Source: Sellimonas sp963559135 (GTDB taxonomy: Bacteria; Bacillota; Clostridia; Lachnospirales; Lachnospiraceae). From it: a DNA stretch of 52,921 nucleotides. The notes beneath the pieces are model-generated. The model was not told where the DNA came from and did no database searches. It worked only from the letters and a program-made list of their open reading frames with translations. Made by a program: the position numbers and the translations under genes. How positions within the stretch are numbered: position 1 is the stretch's first letter; each line of letters begins with the position of its first letter. Where the stretch lies: positions 1 through 52,921 of the forward strand of contig CAUWJP010000023.1 in the NCBI GenBank assembly GCA_963559135.1, read 5' to 3'. Shown here piece by piece: positions 42,767 to 51,193 of the stretch.

Positions 42767-44098
42767 ATGAAAAAAGCAGCACTGCATAATCTCGGGTGCA
42801 AAGTAAATGAATATGAGACAGAGGCCATGCAGAAACTTCTCGAAGAAGATGGATATGAGATTGTCCCTTTTCATGAGAAGGCAGATGTATATGTAATCAA
42901 TACTTGTACGGTGACCAATATAGCTGACAGGAAATCGAGACAGATGCTTCATCGTGCAAGAAAATTGAATCCGGAAGCAGTGATTGTGGCAGCCGGATGC
43001 TATGTCCAGGCTCAGGAGGAAGCAGGACAGGAGATTGAAGGCATTGACATTCTGATTGGGAACAATCAGAAAAAGAATCTGATCGACCTGCTTCATGCCT
43101 ATGAGCAGCATGAGGATGCAAAAGCAGTAATCGATATCAATCATACCGGCGAGTTTGAAGAACTTTATGTAGATTCGGCGGGAGAGCATACAAGAGCGTA
43201 TATTAAGATTCAGGACGGCTGCAATCAGTTCTGTACATACTGCATTATCCCGTATGTGCGGGGAAGAATCCGCAGCAGACAGCCGGAAGAAATCGTAAAA
43301 GAAGTAGAGCGACTGGCAGATGCAGGGTATCAGGAAGTGGTTCTGACCGGAATCCATGCAAGCTCCTACGGAATGGATTTCGTAAATCCTAAGATGGATC
43401 TGGGTTCTTGGGTGAATATGGAAGGAGAAAAGAAAGATCTTCTCTATTTGATTCGACAGATTCACAAGGTAGAAGGAATCCGCAGAATACGGCTGAGCTC
43501 AATCGAACCGAGAATCATTACGGAGAACTTCGCAAAAGAACTCTCGGAGCTTCCGAAGGTCTGCCCGCATTTCCACCTGTCCATGCAGAGCGGCTGTGAT
43601 GCGACACTGAAAAGAATGAACAGACATTATACGAGCGGAGAATACTATGAGAAGTGTGGAATTTTAAGAATGTATTTTGATCATCCGGCGATCACCACAG
43701 ATGTCATTGTAGGATTTCCGGGTGAGACGCTGGAGGAGTTCGAGATGACAAAAGCGTTCATTGAAAAAGTAGGATTCTACGAAACACACGTATTTAAGTA
43801 TTCCAGAAGAAACGGTACAAAGGCAGCTGCAATGCCGGATCAGGTGCCGGAACAGGAAAAGGCAAGAAGAAGCCAGATTCTTCTTGACCTCTGTAAAAAG
43901 AAAAAGAAAGAGTTTGAAGATCAGATGATCGGAAAGCAGGTGGAAGTCCTTCTGGAGGAAACCTTCGAAAAAGAAGGAATTCTTTACCGGACAGGGCTCA
44001 CAAAAGAATATGTAAAAGTTGCGGTAAAGGCCGATGGTACGAGGGAAAACCAGATCATTGAAATGACCATTGAGAATCATTCACAAATTATGGATTGA
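42767..44098 (+). CDS. mtaB: tRNA t6A37 methylthiotransferase MtaB
   Basis: MtaB adds a methylthio group to N6-threonylcarbamoyl-adenosine 37 in tRNAs reading ANN codons. The UPF0004 domain has the three auxiliary-cluster cysteines in NLGCKVN, NTCTVTN and AAGCY. The radical-SAM site is DGCNQFCTYC (C-x3-C-x2-C) near residue 150. The C-terminal TRAM domain covers about residues 375-440. The length of 443 aa fits. The region between the HPr-like gene and mtaB is about 135 bases and serves both divergent genes. Confidence 0.94.
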   Translation: MKKAALHNLGCKVNEYETEAMQKLLEEDGYEIVPFHEKADVYVINTCTVTNIADRKSRQMLHRARKLNPEAVIVAAGCYVQAQEEAGQEIEGIDILIGNNQKKNLIDLLHAYEQHEDAKAVIDINHTGEFEELYVDSAGEHTRAYIKIQDGCNQFCTYCIIPYVRGRIRSRQPEEIVKEVERLADAGYQEVVLTGIHASSYGMDFVNPKMDLGSWVNMEGEKKDLLYLIRQIHKVEGIRRIRLSSIEPRIITENFAKELSELPKVCPHFHLSMQSGCDATLKRMNRHYTSGEYYEKCGILRMYFDHPAITTDVIVGFPGETLEEFEMTKAFIEKVGFYETHVFKYSRRNGTKAAAMPDQVPEQEKARRSQILLDLCKKKKKEFEDQMIGKQVEVLLEETFEKEGILYRTGLTKEYVKVAVKADGTRENQIIEMTIENHSQIMD

Positions 44099-44123
44099 AT
44101 TTTAGATGGGATTATATTAGAAT
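44095..44123 (+). promoter_or_regulatory. Sigma-A promoter of ireB-ruvX
   Basis: TTGAAT and TAGAAT are separated by 17 bases, overlapping the mtaB stop codon and lying 27 bases before ireB. Confidence 0.6.
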
Positions 44124-44150
44124 AGAGTAGTAGTATTGGAGGTCGCAACG

Positions 44151-44414
44151 ATGAAAGATTTATCAAACACACAGTTTTTCCAGGTGGGCCAGGGCCCGCA
44201 GATTCAGGCAAAGGATATTCTTGAGATCGTTTATAAGGCATTGCGTGAGAAGGGTTATAATCCGGTCAACCAGATGGTTGGTTATATCATGTCAGGAGAC
44301 CCGACTTATATCACAAGCCACAACGGTGCAAGAAGCCTTGTGATGAAGATGGAACGAGATGAGCTGGTCGAAGAGATGCTCAAAGCATATATTGAGCACA
44401 ACGGCTGGGAGTAA
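44151..44414 (+). CDS. ireB: IreB-family regulatory phosphoprotein (UPF0297)
   Basis: IreB of Enterococcus is a small dimer phosphorylated by the Ser/Thr kinase IreK and dampens cephalosporin resistance. The family pattern is seen in VYKALREKGYNPVNQMVGYIMSGDPTYITSH and in the RDELVEEML ending. The length of 87 aa is typical. ATG 44151 follows TTGGAGG; an ATG 15 bases upstream is less well placed. It heads the conserved trio with ruvX and a DUF1292 gene. Confidence 0.9.
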   Translation: MKDLSNTQFFQVGQGPQIQAKDILEIVYKALREKGYNPVNQMVGYIMSGDPTYITSHNGARSLVMKMERDELVEEMLKAYIEHNGWE

Positions 44415-44416
44415 CA

Positions 44417-44848
44417 ATGAGGGTAATGGGATTAGACTTTGGTGCAAAGACCGTAGGAGTCGCTGTAAGCGATCCCTTAGGTCTGACAGCACAGGGAGTC
44501 GAGACGATTACAAGGACGCAGGAGAATAAGCTGAGAAAGACACTGGCGAGAATCGAAACACTTGCCGGAGAATTTGAGGTAGAAAAAATTGTGCTTGGAT
44601 TCCCGAAGCATATGAACAATGACATTGGAGAGCGTGCCGAGAAGACACTTGTATTCAAAGAGATGCTTGAGAGACGGACCAGGCTTGAGGTGGAATTATG
44701 GGATGAGAGGCTAACAACAGTCTCCGCTGAGAAAGTACTGATGGAAAGCGGCGTGCGCCGGGAAAACAGGAAACTCTATATAGATAAAATTGCAGCAGTT
44801 TTCATATTGCAGGGATATCTGGATTCCGTTGGTATGAGAGGAGTTTAG
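44417..44848 (+). CDS. ruvX: RuvX/YqgF-type Holliday junction resolvase-like protein
   Basis: RuvX is an RNase H-like nuclease implicated in 16S rRNA 5' end processing and in resolving Holliday junctions. The active-site acidic residues lie in MGLDFGAKTVGVAVSD, in GFPKHMNND and in the LWDERLTTV segment, all intact. The length of 143 aa is normal. It starts two bases after ireB and is followed after one base by the DUF1292 gene, so all three should be co-translated. Confidence 0.93.
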   Translation: MRVMGLDFGAKTVGVAVSDPLGLTAQGVETITRTQENKLRKTLARIETLAGEFEVEKIVLGFPKHMNNDIGERAEKTLVFKEMLERRTRLEVELWDERLTTVSAEKVLMESGVRRENRKLYIDKIAAVFILQGYLDSVGMRGV

Positions 44849-44849
44849 A

Positions 44850-45110
44850 ATGGAGAAAATTATGTTTATGCCGGAAGGTTCGGATCAGCCGGCAGCATTC
44901 TACGTGTTGGAACAGACAAAAATCAGGGGAATTTCCTATATTCTTGTGACAGACAAGGAAGAAGGAGATGCGGAATGTCTGATTTTAAAAGATAAAAGCA
45001 ATAGTGAAGGGGAAGACTCCCTGTACGAGATCGTAGAAGATGAAGTGGAGCTTCAGGCAGTATCGAAAGTGTTTGAAGAACTTCTGGAAGATGTAGGGAT
45101 CGAACTGTAG
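44850..45110 (+). CDS. DUF1292 protein (UPF0473)
   Basis: The 86-aa acidic protein belongs to the DUF1292 family, found next to ireB and ruvX across Firmicutes. It has a small beta-rich core (FYVLEQTKIRGISYILVTD) and an acidic helical tail ending in a V-F-E-E-L segment. The function is unknown. GAGGAG overlapping the ruvX end is the ribosome-binding site. Confidence 0.85.
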   Translation: MEKIMFMPEGSDQPAAFYVLEQTKIRGISYILVTDKEEGDAECLILKDKSNSEGEDSLYEIVEDEVELQAVSKVFEELLEDVGIEL

Positions 45111-45177
45111 CTTTTTGCGGATCTTATTACCAGTCAGAGAATGAATGGACGGAAAATAAAATCATGGAGGTGTAGAT

Positions 45178-46848
45178 TTGAAAAGAACGAACAATTCAAA
45201 ATTGCGTATCATTCCGATAGGCGGACTGGAGCAGATCGGAATGAACATTACTGCCTTCGAATACGAAGACAGTATTATTGTGGTGGACTGCGGTCTCGCG
45301 TTCCCGGAGGACGACATGCTGGGAATCGATCTTGTGATACCGGATGTCACCTACTTACGAGATAATATTTCAAAAGTGAAAGGGTTTGTGATTACCCACG
45401 GACATGAAGACCATATCGGAGCGCTGCCGTATGTATTGAAAGAACTCAATCTTCCAATTTACACGACAAAACTTACGATGGGCATTATCGAAAACAAGTT
45501 AAAAGAACACAATCTGATGAGGAGTACGAAGCGGAAAGTCGTACGCCATGGCCAGTCTATTAATCTCGGAAAATTCCGAATTGAATTTATCAAAACCAAT
45601 CATAGTATTCAGGATGCGTCCGCGCTTGCAATCTACTCACCAGCTGGAATCGTTGTCCATACGGGAGACTTTAAGGTGGATTACACGCCGGTATTTGGTG
45701 ACGCGATTGATCTGCAGCGCTTTGCCGAGATTGGAAAGAAGGGTGTGTTGGCGCTGATGTCAGACAGTACTAATGCGGAACGTCCAGGATTTACTCAGTC
45801 TGAGCGTACTGTTGGACGGACATTTGACCACATATTTTCGGAACACACAAATACAAGAATCATTATTGCAACGTTTGCATCGAACGTGGACCGAGTGCAG
45901 CAGATTATCAACTCTGCTTACAAGTACGGCAGAAAAGTTGTCGTGGAAGGACGGAGCATGGTCAATATCATTTCTACTGCCGCGGAGCTTGGATATCTGG
46001 ATATTCCAAAGAATACGCTGATTGAGATTGATAAGCTGAAAAATTATCCACCGGAGAAGACGGTTCTAATTACAACAGGAAGCCAGGGTGAGTCTATGGC
46101 GGCTCTTTCACGTATGGCGGCGGATATTCATAAAAAAGTGACCATTATGCCGGGAGATACAGTCATTTTCAGTTCCAACCCGATTCCGGGGAATGAGAAG
46201 TCTGTATCGAGAGTGATTAATGAACTCTCCGCAAAAGGAGCAAATGTGATTTTCCAGGATGCCCATGTATCTGGACATGCTTGTCAGGAAGAACTGAAAC
46301 TGATCTATTCTCTTGTGAAGCCGAAATATGCGATTCCGGTACATGGAGAGTACCGTCATATGAAGGCAAATGCAGGGATTGCGGAGCAGCTTGGAATTCC
46401 AAAGGAGAACATTTTTATTCTCCATGCCGGAGATGTGCTGGAGTTGGATGACAAGGGAGCCAAGATCGCAGATCATGTGCAGACGGGAGCGATCCTTGTT
46501 GATGGACTCGGTGTCGGCGATGTTGGAAATATTGTGTTAAGAGACCGCCAGCATCTGGCAGAAGACGGAATTCTGATCGTTGTTCTGACCCTTGCAAAAG
46601 GAACAAACCAGTTGCTTGCCGGACCGGATATTGTGTCTCGAGGATTTGTCTATGTACGGGAATCTGAGGGCCTGATGGAAGAGGCGAAAGAGGTGCTTGG
46701 AGTTGCCCTGGAGGGATGCTTAAGCAGCCGGAACGCAGACTGGAGTAAAATTAAACTAGTGATCCGTGATACCATGAATGAATTTATCTGGAAGAGAACA
46801 AAGAGAAGACCGATGATTCTTCCGATCATTATGGACGTCAATGTATAG
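45178..46848 (+). CDS. rnj: Ribonuclease J
   Basis: RNase J is a 5'-3' exoribonuclease and endonuclease that matures and degrades RNA in Firmicutes. The metallo-beta-lactamase motif THGHEDHIG is near residue 73. The beta-CASP region contains ATFASNVDRVQQI and the GSQGESMAALSRMA segment; VHGEYRH supplies further ligands. A C-terminal domain follows. The length of 556 aa fits. Translation starts at TTG 45178, supported by TGGAGGTG five bases upstream. Whether it is J1 or J2 cannot be told, and no paralogue is in the window. Confidence 0.94.
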   Translation: MKRTNNSKLRIIPIGGLEQIGMNITAFEYEDSIIVVDCGLAFPEDDMLGIDLVIPDVTYLRDNISKVKGFVITHGHEDHIGALPYVLKELNLPIYTTKLTMGIIENKLKEHNLMRSTKRKVVRHGQSINLGKFRIEFIKTNHSIQDASALAIYSPAGIVVHTGDFKVDYTPVFGDAIDLQRFAEIGKKGVLALMSDSTNAERPGFTQSERTVGRTFDHIFSEHTNTRIIIATFASNVDRVQQIINSAYKYGRKVVVEGRSMVNIISTAAELGYLDIPKNTLIEIDKLKNYPPEKTVLITTGSQGESMAALSRMAADIHKKVTIMPGDTVIFSSNPIPGNEKSVSRVINELSAKGANVIFQDAHVSGHACQEELKLIYSLVKPKYAIPVHGEYRHMKANAGIAEQLGIPKENIFILHAGDVLELDDKGAKIADHVQTGAILVDGLGVGDVGNIVLRDRQHLAEDGILIVVLTLAKGTNQLLAGPDIVSRGFVYVRESEGLMEEAKEVLGVALEGCLSSRNADWSKIKLVIRDTMNEFIWKRTKRRPMILPIIMDVNV

Positions 46849-46875
46849 TCTATAGACCAGAAGGGGACGAAACGG

Positions 46876-47520
46876 ATGATAGTGGATGAGAGGATCGTAG
46901 ATTACATCCGTTCACTGGAAACGCGAAACAGCGAAATACTGGAAATGATTGAGCAGGAAGCACTTAAAGAGCGGGTTCCGATTATCAGAAAGGAAATGCA
47001 GAGCTTTTTAAAAGTGCTTCTGCTTTTGAAAAGACCAAAGCGGATTTTGGAGATCGGGGCTGCTGTCGGCTTTTCGGCGCTGTTGATGAGCGAGTATGCT
47101 GGAAGCGGGTGCAGGATTGATACGATCGAAAATTATGAAAAACGGATTCAGAAAGCCGAAGAGAATATCAAAAGGGCCGGGAAAGAAGGACAGATCCATC
47201 TTCTGAAAGGAGATGCGATGGAGATTTTAAAGATGCTGGAAGAGCCATATGACATGATTTTTGTCGATGCAGCAAAGGCACAGTATATTGCATATTTCCC
47301 GGAAGCGATGCGGCTATTAAATAATGGCGGGATACTAATCTCGGACAACGTTCTTCAGGACGGTGGGATCATGGAATCCCGGTTTGCCGTGGAGCGGCGT
47401 GATCGGACGATCCACAGCAGAATGAGAGAGTATCTCTATCTTTTAAAACATGACGAAAGACTGGAGACGGCTGTTGTACCAATCGGGGACGGGGCCTCTG
47501 TCAGTATCAAGAAGGAGTGA
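46876..47520 (+). CDS. trmR: tRNA 5-hydroxyuridine methyltransferase TrmR
   Basis: TrmR methylates 5-hydroxyuridine 34 to 5-methoxyuridine, helping wobble decoding. It has the O-methyltransferase family 3 fold: SAM motif LEIGAAVGFSALLM near residue 60, the IFVDAAKAQY metal-binding Asp region near 132, and ILISDNVLQDG with the second metal ligands. The length of 214 aa is right. The U32 gene that follows six bases later would make its substrate, as with yrrM-yrrN-yrrO in Bacillus, which strengthens the assignment. Confidence 0.85.
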   Translation: MIVDERIVDYIRSLETRNSEILEMIEQEALKERVPIIRKEMQSFLKVLLLLKRPKRILEIGAAVGFSALLMSEYAGSGCRIDTIENYEKRIQKAEENIKRAGKEGQIHLLKGDAMEILKMLEEPYDMIFVDAAKAQYIAYFPEAMRLLNNGGILISDNVLQDGGIMESRFAVERRDRTIHSRMREYLYLLKHDERLETAVVPIGDGASVSIKKE

Positions 47521-47526
47521 ACAAAA

Positions 47527-48750
47527 ATGCGCCATCCGGAATTGTTAGTGCCGGCGAGCAGCCTGGAAGTGCTGAAAACTGCAGTGATTTTCGGGGCAGA
47601 TGCCGTCTACATCGGTGGAGAGGCTTTTGGTCTTCGGGCGAAAGCGAAAAATTTTTCCATGGAAGACATGAAAGAAGGAATTGCCTTTGCGCATGAACAT
47701 CAGGTGAAAGTATATGTGACAGCCAATATTCTTGCGCATAACGCAGATCTTGAGGGAGTGCGGGCATATTTTCAGGAATTAAAGGAAATCGGGCCGGATG
47801 CCCTGATCATTGCAGATCCGGGAGTGTTTGAAATTGCAAAGGAGGTTTGTCCTGAAATTCCACGCCATATCAGTACACAGGCGAATAATACAAATTATGG
47901 AACCTATCTGTTCTGGCACCGGCAGGGAGCAGAGAGGGTTGTTACAGCAAGAGAACTGTCGCTGGAGGAAATCCGGGAAATTCGTGAGCACATCCCGGAT
48001 GACCTCGAGATTGAAACGTTTATTCACGGGGCAATGTGTATTTCCTATTCCGGTCGTTGTCTTCTGAGTAATTATTTTACCGGCCGGGATGCGAACCAGG
48101 GTGCATGCACCCATCCGTGCAGATGGAAGTATTCCATTATGGAAGAGACAAGACCGGGTGAATATATGCCGGTTTATGAAAATGAACGGGGAACCTACAT
48201 TTTCAATTCCAAGGATCTGTGCATGATCGAGCACATTCCGGAATTGATGGAATCCGGGATTGACAGCTTCAAAATTGAAGGAAGAATGAAGACGGCGCTC
48301 TATGTGGCTACAGTAGCACGGACCTACCGGAAAGCCATCGATGACTATCAGGAGAGCCCGGAACTTTACGAGGAACATATGGACTGGTACAAAGAACAGA
48401 TCGCAAACTGTACCTACCGCAAGTTTACAACAGGCTTTTTCTTCGGAAAGCCGAATGAAGAGGCGCAGATTTATGATAACAATACCTATCTGAAAAATTA
48501 TACTTACCTGGGTATCGTGGACGAGATAAAGGACGGCCTCATCCGGCTGGAACAGAAAAATAAATTCTCTGTAGGTGAGGAAATTGAAATCATGAAGCCG
48601 GATGGAAGTGATGTGACGACAAAAGTCCTTGCGATTTATGACAGCGAGATGCAAAGTCAGGAGTCTGCCCCGCACGCCAGACAGCTTTTGTGGGTGAAGG
48701 TTGATAAGGAAGCATCCAGGTACGATCTTCTGAGAAAAAAAGAAGAATAG
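47527..48750 (+). CDS. trhP: U32-family protein, tRNA 5-hydroxyuridine synthesis (TrhP type)
   Basis: U32 proteins were first called peptidases, but the TrhP branch introduces the 5-hydroxy group at U34 of tRNA and uses an iron-sulfur cluster. Four family cysteines are visible in GAMCISYSGRCLLSNY and GACTHPCRW, with FIHG preceding them. KIEGRMKTALYVA follows. The length of 407 aa resembles the longer YrrO protein; no separate YrrN-like gene is present, so one protein may suffice here. AAGGAG precedes the start. A strong terminator follows. Confidence 0.85.
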   Translation: MRHPELLVPASSLEVLKTAVIFGADAVYIGGEAFGLRAKAKNFSMEDMKEGIAFAHEHQVKVYVTANILAHNADLEGVRAYFQELKEIGPDALIIADPGVFEIAKEVCPEIPRHISTQANNTNYGTYLFWHRQGAERVVTARELSLEEIREIREHIPDDLEIETFIHGAMCISYSGRCLLSNYFTGRDANQGACTHPCRWKYSIMEETRPGEYMPVYENERGTYIFNSKDLCMIEHIPELMESGIDSFKIEGRMKTALYVATVARTYRKAIDDYQESPELYEEHMDWYKEQIANCTYRKFTTGFFFGKPNEEAQIYDNNTYLKNYTYLGIVDEIKDGLIRLEQKNKFSVGEEIEIMKPDGSDVTTKVLAIYDSEMQSQESAPHARQLLWVKVDKEASRYDLLRKKEE

Positions 48751-48766
48751 AGCAGACAGCTTATGT

Positions 48767-48793
48767 AAAACACGGCAAAAAACGCCGTGTTTT
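48767..48793. terminator. Bidirectional terminator between the U32 gene and sigK
   Basis: AAAACACGGC (48767-48776) and GCCGTGTTTT (48784-48793) pair over 10 bases, followed by TTTTCTTTT-like sequence on the plus strand and an A-rich stretch that gives T residues on the minus strand. Confidence 0.85.
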
Positions 48794-48797
48794 TCTT

Positions 48798-49157
48798 TTA
48801 ATCATCGAAGAAGATACGTAGCTTTTCAATGGCCCCCTTTTCGATCCGGGATACGTAGGATCTGGAGATACCAAGCCTCCTTGCGATTTCGCGCTGTGTC
48901 AGAACTTCCTCGTTATAGAGACCATATCGAAGTTTCAACACCAGGCGTTCCCGCTGAGAAAGTTCGGACTCTACTTTCTGATAGAGTTTTCCGATATCAT
49001 CCTGGAGAGTGATCTGCTCATCCACTTCCCGTGCCTCGGATTCCATAATGTCAAAAAGGCGGATTTCGTTTCCTTCTTTGCCAGTGCCGATGGGTTCGTA
49101 GAGGGAAACCTCCCCGGACACTTTTTTTCGGGAACGCATTAACATGAGAAGTTCATT
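48798..49157 (-). CDS. sigK: Sporulation sigma factor SigK, 3' portion only
   Basis: SigK is the late mother-cell sigma factor. Only the C-terminal 119 codons are here, starting at the Asn-Glu of the conserved CIENE(I/L)LM segment (seen as NELLMLMRSRKK) and running through VSLYEPIGTGKEGNEI to region 4.2 (TQREIARRLGISRSYVSRIEKGA). Region 2, the core-binding part, is missing. Codons read before 49157 belong to the neighbouring recombinase sequence and do not resemble SigK. The break coincides with AATGA, as in the Bacillus skin junction. I infer that the gene is split by an excisable element, with the 5' portion beyond the window on the same strand. Confidence 0.9.
   Translation of the reverse strand, partial: NELLMLMRSRKKVSGEVSLYEPIGTGKEGNEIRLFDIMESEAREVDEQITLQDDIGKLYQKVESELSQRERLVLKLRYGLYNEEVLTQREIARRLGISRSYVSRIEKGAIEKLRIFFDD
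49153..49157 (-). other. Core crossover site AATGA (right attachment site) in sigK
   Basis: Minus-strand AATGA is where SigK homology begins and is identical to the five-base core of the Bacillus subtilis skin element. It encodes Asn and the first bases of Glu in sigK, and its TGA is the stop codon of the recombinase. The partner copy should lie at the other end of the element, outside the window. Confidence 0.7.
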
Positions 49158-50946
49158 CGCTATACTCACCCCAAGGCGTTTTAGAATCCCCATCGGCAGC
49201 TTCCTCGTCATCTGCAGCAGAAAAATCCTGCAAATCGTGGTCTTTTAACTCGGAATCCGTTCCTGATATCAGGTGTGAGAGGGATGGATATTCCACCTCA
49301 TCATCCTGTACACCAAAAAGGATCAAATGAGCATTCGTGCCGTCCCATATGATTTTACGTACCAGAGTACGGATAGCAGCACGTTTCTGTTCCACGCTCA
49401 TTTCATCGATACTATTTTTAAATACGGATAAGAGCTGGCGCATGATACCAAATTCCATATCACTTAATGATTTTTGCTCAATCAATCCTTCCAGTTCCTG
49501 AATACGTGCATCAATTTCGATCCCCTCCTGATTCAGTTGTTCAATTCTTTTTGTTACATGGGTCCGAGCGGTACTTTGTCCCAGATCAGCAAGAGAATCG
49601 ATTAGCCCTTCTATTTTCCTTTCGTTTGCCTGTTTTTCCTTCTGCAAAGATGAGAGCTGCTTTTCATATAAATCTTTATTTCCGGTATAGAATTTCCGGC
49701 TTGCCTCCAATTGCCGGATAAAGGATCCCTGATCGTCTTCCAACAATTTCAACTGTTCGAGGATTGCAATGTCCAGCTGGTTCCCGTTGACATTTTTGTT
49801 GTCACAGAGCGCTTTTTGGCTTACCTTTTTTGCATGACAGATATAGGTATACACCGGTTTTCCATTTACCGTTCTCCGACTGTCAAGTTTCGGATACATC
49901 CGACTCCCGCATTTGCAGTATAAAAGCCCTGTAAGAAGCGCTTCATTGATACGAGGTTTTCGGTATCCTTTCTGTTTGTTCCGGTTTAGAGATTCTTGAG
50001 TGGCGATCCAGTCTTTTCCAGAAATTAGTCCGGGATGCTCACCAACCGATACAATCCAGGAACTCGGTGGCAGATAAACCGTTGCCTTTCCCCTTTGCTG
50101 ACTGGTGCGGTTATAAGCCATGATTCCGTGGACTCCATCAAAGGCCTCCTTTTCAGAAAACAGGTCTACATCTTCTTCAATCAAATAACGGTAGGCGTCA
50201 TCGTCTGCAATCATATAAACTGGATTTTGAAGGATACTTCTGATTGTAAAGCGAGAAAAATGACGACTGTTTTTGGATTTGACTCCACGTCTGATCAGTT
50301 CGCATTCTGTTTTTGTCAGGGAATCATATTCTGCATATAAACGGAAGATCAATTTTATGTGTTCAGCTTCTTCTGGAAGCAGTTTCAATTTGCAGGATTT
50401 TTTTGCTTTCCCATCGATGGTGATTTTTTCTACGGATTCTGACGCATAACCAGTTGGAGTGGTTCCACCAAGCCAGCGACCCGTTTTTGCCAGTTCGTGC
50501 ATATTGTCGCGGATTCGTTCTGCAATAGTTTCCCGTTCCAGCTGAGAGAAAACAGATGCAATATACATCATGGCCCGCCCCATAGGGGTTTCGGTGTCGA
50601 ATTGCTCTCGAAGGGATACAAAAGCAATTTCCAATCTGGAAAGTTCTTCAATTAGGCTGGAAAAATCACTGATATTACGGCTGATTCGGTCAAGACGATA
50701 TACAATAATTGCTCTCAGCTTTTTCTCCCGAGCGGTATCCATCATTTTTTTAAAATCCGGCCGGTTTAGGTTCCCACCGGAAAAACCTTCGTCCTCGAAG
50801 ACCAAGATATTTTCTTCTGGAACGTTCGGATAATTTGAATGAATATAGGCCCTGCATAGCTCCACCTGATTTTCAATACTTTCCCCCTTTTTTGTGAATT
50901 TTGACTTTCGTGAGTATATAGCAATACAATTTGCATTGTCTTTCAT
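49153..50946 (-). CDS. Large serine recombinase (SpoIVCA-like)
   Basis: The 597-aa protein is a large serine recombinase expected to excise the element and rejoin sigK. The resolvase domain (about residues 5-150) has the catalytic serine region AIYSRKS and YRLDRISRN. The recombinase domain (about 165-270) and a zinc ribbon (YCKCGSRM with later cysteines in YICHAKKV and ALCDNK) follow. A long coiled coil (about 420-490) and an acidic C-terminal tail complete it. Its stop TGA is part of the AATGA core, so it abuts the sigK 3' portion with the same orientation. AGGAGGGTTTCCC precedes ATG 50946. By analogy with SpoIVCA it should act in the mother cell, probably with an excision factor not seen here. 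Confidence 0.93.
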   Translation of the reverse strand: MKDNANCIAIYSRKSKFTKKGESIENQVELCRAYIHSNYPNVPEENILVFEDEGFSGGNLNRPDFKKMMDTAREKKLRAIIVYRLDRISRNISDFSSLIEELSRLEIAFVSLREQFDTETPMGRAMMYIASVFSQLERETIAERIRDNMHELAKTGRWLGGTTPTGYASESVEKITIDGKAKKSCKLKLLPEEAEHIKLIFRLYAEYDSLTKTECELIRRGVKSKNSRHFSRFTIRSILQNPVYMIADDDAYRYLIEEDVDLFSEKEAFDGVHGIMAYNRTSQQRGKATVYLPPSSWIVSVGEHPGLISGKDWIATQESLNRNKQKGYRKPRINEALLTGLLYCKCGSRMYPKLDSRRTVNGKPVYTYICHAKKVSQKALCDNKNVNGNQLDIAILEQLKLLEDDQGSFIRQLEASRKFYTGNKDLYEKQLSSLQKEKQANERKIEGLIDSLADLGQSTARTHVTKRIEQLNQEGIEIDARIQELEGLIEQKSLSDMEFGIMRQLLSVFKNSIDEMSVEQKRAAIRTLVRKIIWDGTNAHLILFGVQDDEVEYPSLSHLISGTDSELKDHDLQDFSAADDEEAADGDSKTPWGEYSE

Positions 50947-50974
50947 GGGAAACCCTCCTTACTACGCGGTTTGT

Positions 50975-51003
50975 ATTATATGCTATTCTAGCATAAAGTC
51001 CAA
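50975..51003 (-). promoter_or_regulatory. Recombinase promoter with operator-like inverted repeat
   Basis: On the minus strand TTGGAC and a perfect TATAAT are 17 bases apart, about 30 bases before the recombinase start. The spacer holds an inverted repeat TATGCTA-TTC-TAGCATA (50979-50995, plus-strand reading), suitable for a repressor. This looks like a sigma-A promoter rather than a SigE site. Confidence 0.65.
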
Positions 51004-51193
51004 AGAGGGTAAATCGGAAATTTGTGATGCTACTGTTGGATAAGGAGTGTTCAATCTGACATTAACGGTAGCAGAATCGTAGCTTTGGATGACAAATTAA
51101 CCTTATAGATTAAACGAATAAAAAGCAAGTAAAGAAGATTTTTCCAGTCTTTCATATTTTTGTTTGAAAATGGAAATACAGGAGGAAATCAGA

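Noticed and set aside
49158..49211. Extension of the sigK frame to an ATG at 49211
   Set aside because: The 18 extra codons do not resemble SigK and overlap the recombinase end in another frame. They are recombinase sequence beyond the AATGA junction, not a true start.
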